A stretch of 64,000 nucleotides of DNA from JACDAN01 sp963802375 (GTDB taxonomy: Bacteria > Actinomycetota > Thermoleophilia > Gaiellales > Gaiellaceae): NCBI GenBank assembly GCA_963802375.1, contig CAWDIJ010000009.1:142837-206836 (forward strand), in the 5' to 3' direction. Positions 7,523 to 15,506 of the stretch are shown one piece after another. The notes under the pieces are model-generated. The model had not been told where the DNA came from. It made no database searches and saw nothing but the letters and a program-made list of their open reading frames with translations. Every line of letters begins with the position of its first letter. Positions within the stretch are counted from its first letter, which is position 1. A program made the position numbers and the translations under genes.

Positions 7523-9445
7523 TCACAGGCTCTGGGGGTCCACGTCAACCGTCGCCGTGACCCCGGCGCGGCTCATCGCCGGTGCTGCCGACGACAGCAG
7601 CGATGCCGCCCTCGAGGCGACCGGGCGAACACGATCCGTCTTCACGAGGAGCTGCGCGCGATGCCTGCCCCGGAGCCGTAGGAGCGGCGCCGGACCGAGC
7701 ACGTCGGCTCCGTCCAGCCCCGAGCCGATCTCGCCCAGCAACTGCATCGGGTCCCGGGCATCGGGGCCGGAGGCAACGACCCGGACGAGGTGGCGAAACG
7801 GTGGGTAGCCGAGCTCTCGGCGGCGTTCCAGCTCCTCGGCGAGGAACCGCGTGACGTCGTGGCGGGCCGCATGGACGATCGGGCGGGCGTCCGGTTGGAA
7901 CGTCTGGACGATCACCCGGCCCGGCGCGTCACGGCCGCTGCGCCCGGCCAGCTGCGTGACGAGCTGGAACGTGCGCTCCTCGGCCCGGAAGTCGGGCATT
8001 CCCAGGCCTGTGTCGGCGTCGACCACGGCGGCGAGCGCGACCCCGGCGAAGTGGTGTCCCTTGGCGACCATCTGGGTGCCGACGAGCACCGCGCGGTCGG
8101 TCTCGGCGAAGCGCCGCAGCGCGGCGGTCAGCTCGGCCGGGCGGCGGACGGCGTCCGCGTCGAGCCGGATTCGCTCGAGGCCGGGCACGTGCTCGGCGAG
8201 CTCGTGCTCCAGCCGCTGGGTGCCGGCGCCGATGCGAGCGAGCTCAGGCGACCCGCACTCGGGGCACGCCTCGCCCGTCTCCTCCACGTGCGAGCAGTGG
8301 TGGCAGTGGAGCCGCCCGTCGGCGTGGAGGACGAGCGCGACGTCGCAGTTCGGGCAGCGGCGCGTCTGCCCGCAGGCCCGGCAGTGGACGGCGGGCGCGA
8401 CTCCCCGGCGGTTCAGGAGCAGGATCGCCTTGCCGCCGTCCTGCTCCAGTGCCCCCAGCTCGGCAAGGAGCGGCGCCGACAGGGGATAGCCGGCTTCGCG
8501 GCGGAGGTCGACGACGCGGACGGGAGGCAACGGCCCGGCGAGACGGCCCCCGAGCTCGAGCCGCTCGAGCCGCTCCCAGCTCTCCGGTCGCGGCGTCGCA
8601 GTGCCGAACACGGCGACGGCGCCCTCGAGCGCCGCCCGCTTCGCCGCAACGGTGCGGGCGTCGTAGCGTGGATCGGCCTCCTGCTTGTACGACGGGTCGT
8701 GCTCCTCGTCGACGCAGATCACGCCGAGCGGCGAGATCGGCGCGAAGACCGCTGAGCGGGCGCCGACCACGATCGGTGCCTCGCCGCTCGCGATGCGCAC
8801 ACGCTCGTCACGCCGTTCCGCCTCCGTCAGCGAGGAATGGAGAACCGCGATTCGGTCGCCGAACCGGGCGCGCAGGCGGCCGACGGTCTGCGGCGCGAGC
8901 GCGATCTCCGGGACGAGCACGATCGCGCCCTTGCCCCGGTCGAGCGCCGCCGCGCACGCCTGGAGGTAGACCTCGGTCTTGCCGCTTCCCGTTGCGCCGT
9001 GGAGGAGGAAGTTGCCGCCGTCGCCGTCCAGCGCCTCGACGATCCGACCAAGCGCACCCTTCTGGCTCTCGCTGAGCTGCGCCGGCGCGGCCTCCCCGCC
9101 GAGCGAATCTCGCGTCGCGGGCTGGGGCCGCTCGCCCCGCGCCTTCCGCATCGGAGGCGCGACGAGCTCGAGCACCCGCGCCGGAGTCGAGCCGTAGTAG
9201 TCCGCGAGCCACAGCGCGAGATCGACGAGCGGCTCGGGCAGCTGGTCGACCACGTCGCCGATCGGCGCCGCCTTCACTCCCTCGGGCGGGCTCTTCTCCA
9301 AGCCGACGACCACGCCGCGCCGCTTCGCGCCCGCAAAGCGAATCGAGACGACCGCGCCCTTGCCGACGTCGGGCGGAACCTCATAGGTGAACGGCCGGGC
9401 CACCGCCCGAGACGAGACGAGCGGATAGACGGAGGCGTACGGCAC
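7523..9445 (-). CDS. priA: Primosomal replication-restart protein N' (PriA-like)
   Basis: 3'-5' superfamily 2 helicase that reloads the replisome at stalled forks. The N-terminal DNA-binding domain leads to Walker A GATGSGKTEVY, the DEEH box, and a zinc-binding insertion with paired cysteines (CRACGQTRRCPNC, CHHC, CPECG). GTG at 9445 gives 640 residues; another GTG at 9466 is possible. The open frame extends upstream across the opposite-strand transporter gene, but that part is non-coding. Probable first gene of the minus-strand operon, divergent from the iron-type ABC genes. Confidence 0.93.
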   Translation of the reverse strand: MPYASVYPLVSSRAVARPFTYEVPPDVGKGAVVSIRFAGAKRRGVVVGLEKSPPEGVKAAPIGDVVDQLPEPLVDLALWLADYYGSTPARVLELVAPPMRKARGERPQPATRDSLGGEAAPAQLSESQKGALGRIVEALDGDGGNFLLHGATGSGKTEVYLQACAAALDRGKGAIVLVPEIALAPQTVGRLRARFGDRIAVLHSSLTEAERRDERVRIASGEAPIVVGARSAVFAPISPLGVICVDEEHDPSYKQEADPRYDARTVAAKRAALEGAVAVFGTATPRPESWERLERLELGGRLAGPLPPVRVVDLRREAGYPLSAPLLAELGALEQDGGKAILLLNRRGVAPAVHCRACGQTRRCPNCDVALVLHADGRLHCHHCSHVEETGEACPECGSPELARIGAGTQRLEHELAEHVPGLERIRLDADAVRRPAELTAALRRFAETDRAVLVGTQMVAKGHHFAGVALAAVVDADTGLGMPDFRAEERTFQLVTQLAGRSGRDAPGRVIVQTFQPDARPIVHAARHDVTRFLAEELERRRELGYPPFRHLVRVVASGPDARDPMQLLGEIGSGLDGADVLGPAPLLRLRGRHRAQLLVKTDRVRPVASRAASLLSSAAPAMSRAGVTATVDVDPQSL

Positions 9446-9470
9446 GGCCGCCAGCGTACTGACCACCTCT

Positions 9471-9488
9471 TGTAAGGTTGGCCTTACA
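9471..9488. promoter_or_regulatory. Metalloregulator box 1 (TGTAAGG-N4-CCTTACA)
   Basis: A perfect 7+7 inverted repeat with a 4-base spacer; its last base is the A of the ABC ATPase ATG. The same 18-bp pattern recurs at 10523-10540, and a DtxR-family regulator ends the cluster, so this is probably the operator for metal-dependent repression. Overlap with the start codon implies a leaderless transcript or a slightly later start for the ATPase. Confidence 0.75.
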
Positions 9489-10507
9489 TGAACTGTGGAA
9501 TGGTGTGCGCCCACGGGGTGTCGAAGCGGTTCGGCCCCACCCGCGCCGTTGACGCTGCCGACCTCTGCGTCGAGCGCGGCGAGTTCATCGCGTTGCTCGG
9601 GCCGAGCGGCTGCGGCAAGACGACCCTCCTGCGCCTGATCGCGGGCTTCGAGCAACCCGAGGACGGAACGATCGCGATCGACGGCAGGCGTGTCGCCGGC
9701 GGAACGTGGGTCCCGCCCGAGCGCCGTCACGTCGGGATGGTCTTCCAGGACTACGCCCTGTTCCCGCACCTGACCGTCTCGGACAACGTCGGGTTCGGTC
9801 TCGACCGGAAGGGCCGGGCAACGCGGGTGTCCGAAGCCCTCCAGCTCGTGGGACTGAGCGGGCTCGAGGGCCGCTACCCGTCCGAGCTCTCCGGCGGGCA
9901 GCAGCAGCGGGTCGCGCTCGCGCGCGCGCTCGCACCGCGGCCGGCAGTGGTCCTGCTCGACGAGCCGTGGAGCAACATCGACCCGCTGCGCCGCGCCTCC
10001 ATGCGGGACGAGCTCTGCGAGATCCTCCGCACGGCCGGAGTCACGACCGTCCTCGTCACCCATGACCGCGAGGAGGCGTTCTCGCTCGCGGATCGGATCG
10101 CCGTCATGCACGAGGGCTCGATCGTTCAGGCCGGCGTCCCCGAGGAGATCTACTTCGCGCCGGCGACTCGCTGGGTCGCCGAATTCGTCGGCGCCGCCAA
10201 CGTCATCGCCGGACGAGCCGCAGGCGGCTACGTCGAGACATCTCTCGGAAGCTTTACCGCGGAATGCGACAACGGGCGCGCTCCGGTCGAGGTGCTCGTC
10301 CGGCCCGAGCTGCTCGAGCTCCGCCCCAACCCCGAGGGCGCCGGCGAGGTCGTCAGCCGCGAGTTCCGCGGCCACGACGTCTTCTACCGCGTGCGTCTGA
10401 ACGACGGCACGGAGGTCTGCTCGCAGCGCCCCTCGACCGAGCGCGTCGCACTCGGCGACCGCGTCTCGGTCGTCCCGCATGCGGGTCGCGTGACGGTCTT
10501 CGGATAG
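9488..10507 (+). CDS. fbpC: ABC transporter ATP-binding protein, ferric-iron type
   Basis: Energises uptake by the adjacent lipoprotein and permease. Walker A GPSGCGKTT (~38-46), Q-loop QDYALFPH, signature LSGGQQQR (~134-141), Walker B VVLLDEPWSN (~154-162) and the switch His in VTHDREEA are all present. A C-terminal TOBE-like regulatory domain follows. The 339-residue length fits the FbpC/PotA group. ATG 9488 overlaps operator box 1; ATG 9500 and GTG 9503 are alternatives. Iron specificity is inferred from the neighbours rather than from this protein. Confidence 0.92.
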   Translation: MNCGMVCAHGVSKRFGPTRAVDAADLCVERGEFIALLGPSGCGKTTLLRLIAGFEQPEDGTIAIDGRRVAGGTWVPPERRHVGMVFQDYALFPHLTVSDNVGFGLDRKGRATRVSEALQLVGLSGLEGRYPSELSGGQQQRVALARALAPRPAVVLLDEPWSNIDPLRRASMRDELCEILRTAGVTTVLVTHDREEAFSLADRIAVMHEGSIVQAGVPEEIYFAPATRWVAEFVGAANVIAGRAAGGYVETSLGSFTAECDNGRAPVEVLVRPELLELRPNPEGAGEVVSREFRGHDVFYRVRLNDGTEVCSQRPSTERVALGDRVSVVPHAGRVTVFG

Positions 10508-10522
10508 TCTCCTCGGAGGCGC

Positions 10523-10540
10523 TGTAAGGTGCTCCTTACA
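10523..10540. promoter_or_regulatory. Metalloregulator box 2 (TGTAAGG-N4-CCTTACA)
   Basis: Second perfect copy of the 18-bp inverted repeat, in the 68-bp gap between the ATPase and the binding protein, 35 bases before the latter's ATG. This indicates a separate, co-regulated promoter for the lipoprotein and permease genes. Confidence 0.75.
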
Positions 10541-10575
10541 AGCACTGTCAGGCGTCTCTCATACAAAGGAGAACG

Positions 10576-11595
10576 ATGCGGAATCTTGTTGTGCTTGGCC
10601 TGGCCGTCGTGGCCCTGGCCGGCTGCGGAAGCGACGACGACAACGGAGGAGCGAACGGCGGCAAGCTGACGATCTACTCCGGGCGTGAGGAAGAGCTGGT
10701 CGGCCCGCTGATCGAGAAGTTCGAGCAGACGAGCGGCATCGACGCCGAGGTTCGGTACGGCGACAGCGCCGAGCTCGCGGCGACTATCGCCGAAGAGGGC
10801 GAGAACAGCCCCGCCGACGTCTTCTTCGCCCAGGACCCTGGGTCCCTTGGCTCACTGGAGGGCGAGGAGCTGCTCGCGGAGCTTCCGGACGAGATTCTCG
10901 ATCGCGTTCCCGAGCGCTTCCGCGACGCCGACGGCCGGTGGGTCGGGACCAGCGGCCGCGCCCGCGTCATCGCCTACAACACCGAAGAGGTCCCCGAGCA
11001 GGAGGTACCGAAGACCGTCTCGGACCTGACCGACCCCAGGTGGAAGGGCAAGGTCGGCATCGCGCCCACGAACGGGTCGTTCCAGGCGTTCGTCACAGCC
11101 ATGCGCCTGACGGAGGGCGAGGACGCGGCCCGCAGCTGGCTCGAAGGAATGAAGGCGAACGACGTCAAGGAGTACGAGAGGAACACGCCGATCGTGGAAG
11201 CGGTTGCAGCAGGCGAGATCGAGCTCGGGCTCGTAAACCACTACTACCTCGGCCTCATCAAGGAAGAGAACCCGGATGCCCCGGTGGAGAACTTCTTCCT
11301 CTCCTCGAACGATCCAGGCGCGCTGGTCAGCGTCGCGGGCGCCGCAATCATCGAGGGGACTGACGACGAGGATCAGGCGCGTGAGTTCGTCGAGTACCTG
11401 CTCTCCGACGAGGGCCAGCAGTTCTACGCCGAGGAGGCGGAGGAGGCCGAGTACCCGGTGGTCGAAGGGATCGAGCCCGGCGAGGGGCTCCAGCCGATCT
11501 CCGAGGTCCAGGGCCCCGACGTCGAGCTGGAGGCCCTCGGTCCCGAGCTCGAGAAGACGCTGGAGATGCTCCGCGAGGTCGGCTTCACGACGTGA
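10576..11595 (+). CDS. fbpA: Iron-type solute-binding lipoprotein
   Basis: Periplasmic-binding-protein-like lipoprotein that delivers substrate to the permease. A signal peptide ends in the lipobox LAGC (Cys17), followed by a Ser/Asp/Gly-rich linker and KLTIYSGREEELV, the usual start of the FbpA/FutA fold. The adjacent tyrosines Tyr223-Tyr224 in VNHYYLG match the Fe(III)-coordinating pair of the family, supporting ferric iron. A strong ribosome-binding site (AAAGGAGAACG) precedes the ATG. The stop overlaps the permease GTG (GTGA). Confidence 0.9.
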   Translation: MRNLVVLGLAVVALAGCGSDDDNGGANGGKLTIYSGREEELVGPLIEKFEQTSGIDAEVRYGDSAELAATIAEEGENSPADVFFAQDPGSLGSLEGEELLAELPDEILDRVPERFRDADGRWVGTSGRARVIAYNTEEVPEQEVPKTVSDLTDPRWKGKVGIAPTNGSFQAFVTAMRLTEGEDAARSWLEGMKANDVKEYERNTPIVEAVAAGEIELGLVNHYYLGLIKEENPDAPVENFFLSSNDPGALVSVAGAAIIEGTDDEDQAREFVEYLLSDEGQQFYAEEAEEAEYPVVEGIEPGEGLQPISEVQGPDVELEALGPELEKTLEMLREVGFTT

Positions 11596-13175
11596 GCCGT
11601 CGCCCGCCGGCGCTGCTGGTCATCGCCGCCGCGGCGATCGTCGCTCTCATCTCACTCCCGCTCGTCTACCTCCTCGTGCGCGTCGTGGAGGGAGGCGAGC
11701 GGGCGTGGGAGATCCTCTTCTCGCGCGCGCTCCTCGAGCTCGTGGTCGACACGGGAGTTCTGGTCGCCGCGGTAACCGGGACGGCGCTCGCGATCGGGCT
11801 CCCGCTGGCCTGGCTGACGACCCGGACCGATCTTCCCTGGCGCGGTTTCTGGGCCACGGCTGCCGCGCTGCCGCTCGTCATCCCCAGCTACGTCGCGGCG
11901 CTGGTCTTCCTCGCGGCGTTCGGCCCCCGCGGGCTGCTCCAGCGCTTGCTCGAGGGGCCGTTCGGCGTCGAGCGGGTGCCCGAGATCTACGGGCTGCCGG
12001 GCGCGTGGCTGGCGCTCACCGTAGCCACGTACCCGTTCGTCTTCATTCTCACCTCGGCGGCGTTGCACGATCTCGATCCATCGCTGGAGGACGCCTCGCG
12101 GGGACTGGGCCGCTCGAGGCTGACGACGTTTCGGCGGGTGACCCTCCCGGTGATCCGCCCCTCGCTCGCGGCCGGGGCTCTGCTCGTGGCGCTGTACACG
12201 CTCGCGGACTTCGGAGCCGTGTCGCTGATGCAGTACGACTCGCTGACGCGCGCCGTCTACCTCCAGTACCGCGCGCTCTTCGACCGCACGCCGGCGGCCG
12301 TGCTCGCGCTCGTCCTCGTCGCGCTCACGGCCCTCGTCTTGGTGCTCGAGCTACGCGCGCGGGGCAGGGCCCGCACGAGCCGCACCGGGTCAGGCTCCCC
12401 GCGACCAGCCCCCATCATCCCGCTCGGCCGGTGGAAGGCGCCGGCGCTTCTCTTCTGCGCGGGCGTCGTCGGGATCGCTCTGGTGGTGCCTCTCGCCGTG
12501 CTCGGCTACTGGGCCGGACGCGCGTTCACCGAAGACGAAGCCATCGGCTGGAGCTGGGAGCCGGCGGTGAACTCGTTCGGGATCTCTCTCCTCGCAGCTG
12601 CCGCGGCCGTTGTCGTCTCCCTCCCGGTCGGGATTCTCGCGGCCCGCTATCCGAGCGCACTCAGCCGGACCCTCGAGCGCCTGTCGTACGCAGGCAACGC
12701 GCTGCCCGGGATCGTGATCGCACTCTCGCTCGTCTTCTTCGCCGCGAACTACGCGACGCCGGTCTACCAGACGCTTGCGCTGCTCATCTTCGCCTACGTC
12801 GTCCGCTTCTTCCCCCAGGCGCTCTCGGGCTCCTACGCGGCGCTCGAGCGGGTCAGCCCGCGGCTCGAGGAAGCGGGTCGCGCGCTCGGTCGCCGGCCCG
12901 CCGACGTCTTCGCGCGCGTGACGGTGCCGCTCGTGACGCCCGGGCTGCTCGCGGGCGGCGCACTGGTCTTCCTCAGCACGATGAAGGAGCTGCCGGCCAC
13001 GCTCCTGCTGCGTCCGATCGGGTTCGAGACGCTCGCGACGGAGATCTGGCGGTACACGTCTGTGGCCTCGTACTCGCGTGCCGCGCTGCCCGCGCTCGCG
13101 CTGATCGGGATCTCGGCGCCGCTGGTCTATGCCCTGCGCGCAAGGACCGCTTCGCACGCGGGAGCGCCCGGATAA
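11592..13175 (+). CDS. fbpB: Iron-type ABC transporter permease, two fused permease domains
   Basis: A 527-residue membrane protein with about twelve hydrophobic segments in two homologous halves. Each half has an EAA-like loop that docks to the ATPase: ASRGLGRSRLTTFRRVTLP (~162-180) and AGRALGRRPADVFARVTVP (~429-447). This duplicated layout is typical of FbpB. GTG at 11592 overlaps the lipoprotein stop, implying coupling. Confidence 0.92.
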   Translation: MSRRPPALLVIAAAAIVALISLPLVYLLVRVVEGGERAWEILFSRALLELVVDTGVLVAAVTGTALAIGLPLAWLTTRTDLPWRGFWATAAALPLVIPSYVAALVFLAAFGPRGLLQRLLEGPFGVERVPEIYGLPGAWLALTVATYPFVFILTSAALHDLDPSLEDASRGLGRSRLTTFRRVTLPVIRPSLAAGALLVALYTLADFGAVSLMQYDSLTRAVYLQYRALFDRTPAAVLALVLVALTALVLVLELRARGRARTSRTGSGSPRPAPIIPLGRWKAPALLFCAGVVGIALVVPLAVLGYWAGRAFTEDEAIGWSWEPAVNSFGISLLAAAAAVVVSLPVGILAARYPSALSRTLERLSYAGNALPGIVIALSLVFFAANYATPVYQTLALLIFAYVVRFFPQALSGSYAALERVSPRLEEAGRALGRRPADVFARVTVPLVTPGLLAGGALVFLSTMKELPATLLLRPIGFETLATEIWRYTSVASYSRAALPALALIGISAPLVYALRARTASHAGAPG

Positions 13176-13184
13176 CCTACGGCC

Positions 13185-13871
13185 GTGGCGCACTCGCACT
13201 CGGTCGACGAGTACCTCGAGACGATCTACTTCCTCGCGTTCCCGATCGGGGAGTACAAGCCGCTCACCGGGGGGACCTCCCCCACGCTCGCCTCGCGCGT
13301 CGCCGAGATGCTCGGCGTCTCGCGCGCCTCTGCCGGGGAGATGCTCAAGCGAATGGAGGGCGAGGGCCTGATCAGCCGGGGCGAGAACAAGGAGGCCATC
13401 CTCACCGAGACCGGCAGGGCGCGGGCCGAGCGCGTCGTCCGCAAGCACCGGCTGATCGAGCGTCTGCTCACGGACTTCATGGACTACACGCCGGCCGAGG
13501 CGCACGTCCATGCGGACGAGATCGGCGACTCGTTCTCCGACGACATGGTCGAGCGAATGGCGAAGAAACTGGGGAATCCCGAGCGCTGCCCGCACGGGTG
13601 GCCGGTCGATCCCGAGTTCGAGCAGCGGGAGAACGAGGAGCTGAAGGCGCTCGCGGAGCTGGACGAGGGTCAGGCGGCGACGATCGTCCGGCTGGCGGAG
13701 CACGACGGAGAGCTCCTGCACTGGTTCTACGACCAGGGCTTCGAGCCCGGCCGCGAGCTTCGGCTGACCGCCGCGAACCCCGCCGCCGGAAGCTTTCGCG
13801 TTCAGCTGAACGGCCGCGAGGAGACCGTCGCGGAGAAGGCTGCCGCGGGGCTCTTCGTCAGGCCTTCGTAG
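13185..13871 (+). CDS. DtxR/IdeR/MntR-family metal-dependent transcriptional repressor
   Basis: A 228-residue regulator: an N-terminal winged helix (SVDEYLETIYFL, SRVAEMLGVSRASAGEML), a metal-binding dimerisation domain with HVHADEIGD and the ERCPHGWPVDP segment resembling the Cys/Glu/His site of DtxR, and a C-terminal SH3/FeoA-like domain. It lies nine bases after the permease, and two identical palindromic boxes flank the ATPase gene, so it probably represses this transporter when metal is plentiful. Fe versus Mn cannot be decided from sequence alone; the FbpA tyrosine pair favours Fe. Confidence 0.9.
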   Translation: MAHSHSVDEYLETIYFLAFPIGEYKPLTGGTSPTLASRVAEMLGVSRASAGEMLKRMEGEGLISRGENKEAILTETGRARAERVVRKHRLIERLLTDFMDYTPAEAHVHADEIGDSFSDDMVERMAKKLGNPERCPHGWPVDPEFEQRENEELKALAELDEGQAATIVRLAEHDGELLHWFYDQGFEPGRELRLTAANPAAGSFRVQLNGREETVAEKAAAGLFVRPS

Positions 13872-13953
13872 CGGCCAGCAGCCGCGCGAGGGCGGCTGGA
13901 TCGAGCTCGCCGCGGTTCTTGGCGAGGGCGATGAGTGCTGCCTGCTTGGTCAT
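13858..13953 (-). CDS. Possible 31-residue small protein
   Basis: A short frame, starting MTKQAALIALAKN and ending ARLLAATKA, reads as one or two amphipathic helices and overlaps the 3' end of the DtxR gene on the opposite strand by 14 bases. It looks protein-like in composition, but no ribosome-binding site or family was recognised. It could be a remnant of a longer gene. Confidence 0.3.
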   Translation of the reverse strand: MTKQAALIALAKNRGELDPAALARLLAATKA

Positions 13954-13991
13954 GGCCCTCAACGTTCGCAGGCGGGCCTGAGGTTCCTGCT

Positions 13992-14065
13992 GGAGGGTTT
14001 GGCGGAATATCGCTCGTTGTCAGGGCGCGGCCTGACGACACAGCCGGTATTTCGCCGAACCCTCC
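13992..14065. repeat. 74-bp nested palindrome (REP/MITE-like)
   Basis: Arms GGAGGGTTTGGCGGAATATCG and CGGTATTTCGCCGAACCCTCC match as inverted repeats at about 18 of 21 positions, around an inner hairpin GTCAGG-GCGCGG-CCTGAC. A smaller palindrome CGAGGGAC-T-GTCCCTCG follows at about 14070-14086. This is the main content of the 13872-14240 gap between the DtxR gene and metK; apart from these palindromes and the possible small ORF I see nothing coding there. Confidence 0.55.
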
Positions 14066-14130
14066 TAGCGCGAGGGACTGTCCCTCGGGCCTGGCTCGCG
14101 GGGACATGGAGTTCGTGACGAAAGCGTGAC

Positions 14131-14165
14131 GATCTGCTGCCGCGGGCGCACCCGCAGCGCAGATC
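14131..14165 (-). terminator. Hairpin downstream of metK
   Basis: GATCTGC ... GCAGATC encloses an inner GCGGG-CGCA-CCCGC stem, about 75 bases beyond the metK stop. It is a plausible termination hairpin for metK, though without a U-tract. Confidence 0.4.
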
Positions 14166-14240
14166 GGCGATCCTCGTGAAGCGGCGTGCCGGCGGCGGCT
14201 GTCCCGAGGGGACGACCCATCCGGGCAAGCGCCCGTGCGC

Positions 14241-15491
14241 CTAGACCGCGGCCTTCTCGCCCAGGCCTGCTGCGGCCTTCAGCGCGGCCGCCTTGTCCGT
14301 CCGCTCCCACGTGAAGTCGTGGTCGTCGCGGCCGAAGTGCCCGTACGCCGCCGTCTTCGCGTAGATCGGCCGTCCGAGCTCGAGGTCACGGATGATGGCG
14401 CCCGGCCGCAGGTCGAAGTGCTCCTTGACGAGCTCCTCGATCCGCGAGACCGGAATCTTCTCCGTGTCGAAGGTCCTCACGGCGACCGACACGGGATGCG
14501 CGACGCCGATTGCGTAGGCGACGTTCACCTCGCACCGGTCGGCGAGCTCTGCCGCCACGAGGTTCTTGGCGACGTACCGGGCTGCATAGGCGGCCGAGCG
14601 GTCGACCTTCGTCGGATCCTTGCCCGAGAAGGCGCCGCCGCCGTGCCGCGCGGCCCCGCCGTAGGTGTCGACGATGATCTTGCGCCCGGTGAGCCCCGTG
14701 TCACCCATCGGCCCACCGAGGACGAACTTCCCGGTCGGGTTCACGTAGACGAAGTCGCGATCGTCGTACAGCCGGCGCTCGTCGTAGAGACGCGGGTCGA
14801 GGATCGGATGCAGGACGTGCTCGACGACGTCCTCCTTGATCGTCTCCGGATCGACGTTCTCTTCGTGCTGCGTCGACACCAGGAGGCGCACGATCTCGAC
14901 CGGCGTCTGGCGACCGTGCTCGTCGACCTCGTACCGGATCGTCACCTGCGCCTTGCCGTCCGGGCGCAAGTACTTGAGCTGCTCGGACTTCCGGACGCCC
15001 GCCAGCCGCCGCGCGATCTTGTGCGCGAGCATGATTGGGAGCGGCATCAGCTCCTGCGTCTCGTTGGAGGCGTAGCCGAACATCATCCCCTGGTCGCCCG
15101 CGCCGATCTGGTCGACCGGGTCGTCGTCGCCCGGGTCGTGCTGCACCTCGTACGACTGGTCGACGCCCTGCGCGATGTCAGGCGACTGCTCGTCGATCGC
15201 GACGACGACGCCGCAGGTGGTTGCGTCGAATCCCCACTCCGAGTGCGTGTAGCCGATCTCCGAGATCCGCTCGCGGACGAGCGCGGGGATATCGACGTAC
15301 GTCTCGGTCGAGATCTCCCCCGCCACGACGACGAGCCCGGTCGTGATCAGCGTCTCGCACGCGACACGCCCGCCGGGGTCGTCCTTCAGGACCGCGTCCA
15401 GCACGGTGTCGGAGACCTGGTCGGCGATCTTGTCCGGGTGGCCCTCGGTGACCGACTCGGACGTGAAGAGGAACTCGCGATGCGCAGCCAT
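14241..15491 (-). CDS. metK: S-adenosylmethionine synthetase
   Basis: Makes SAM from methionine and ATP. Characteristic segments include SESVTEGHPDK at the N-terminus, GAGDQGMMFGYA and the P-loop-like GGGAFSGKDPTKVDRS near the C-terminal third. The 416 residues are full length. ATG at 15491 lies 15 bases after the DUF3352 stop, so the two genes are probably co-transcribed. I saw no SAM riboswitch. Confidence 0.97.
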   Translation of the reverse strand: MAAHREFLFTSESVTEGHPDKIADQVSDTVLDAVLKDDPGGRVACETLITTGLVVVAGEISTETYVDIPALVRERISEIGYTHSEWGFDATTCGVVVAIDEQSPDIAQGVDQSYEVQHDPGDDDPVDQIGAGDQGMMFGYASNETQELMPLPIMLAHKIARRLAGVRKSEQLKYLRPDGKAQVTIRYEVDEHGRQTPVEIVRLLVSTQHEENVDPETIKEDVVEHVLHPILDPRLYDERRLYDDRDFVYVNPTGKFVLGGPMGDTGLTGRKIIVDTYGGAARHGGGAFSGKDPTKVDRSAAYAARYVAKNLVAAELADRCEVNVAYAIGVAHPVSVAVRTFDTEKIPVSRIEELVKEHFDLRPGAIIRDLELGRPIYAKTAAYGHFGRDDHDFTWERTDKAAALKAAAGLGEKAAV

Positions 15492-15506
15492 GCGGCGCGA
15501 GGTTAC

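Noticed and set aside
9446..10480. Long in-frame upstream extension of priA
   Set aside because: It runs antisense through the ABC ATPase and the operator box; the PriA N-terminal domain starts at about 9445.
11276..13981. 901-residue plus-strand frame across the transporter genes
   Set aside because: Shadow frame of the lipoprotein, permease and DtxR genes; very Arg/Pro-rich with no motifs.
15492..15506. SAM riboswitch ahead of metK
   Set aside because: Only 15 bases separate metK from the upstream gene; no room and no conserved core.
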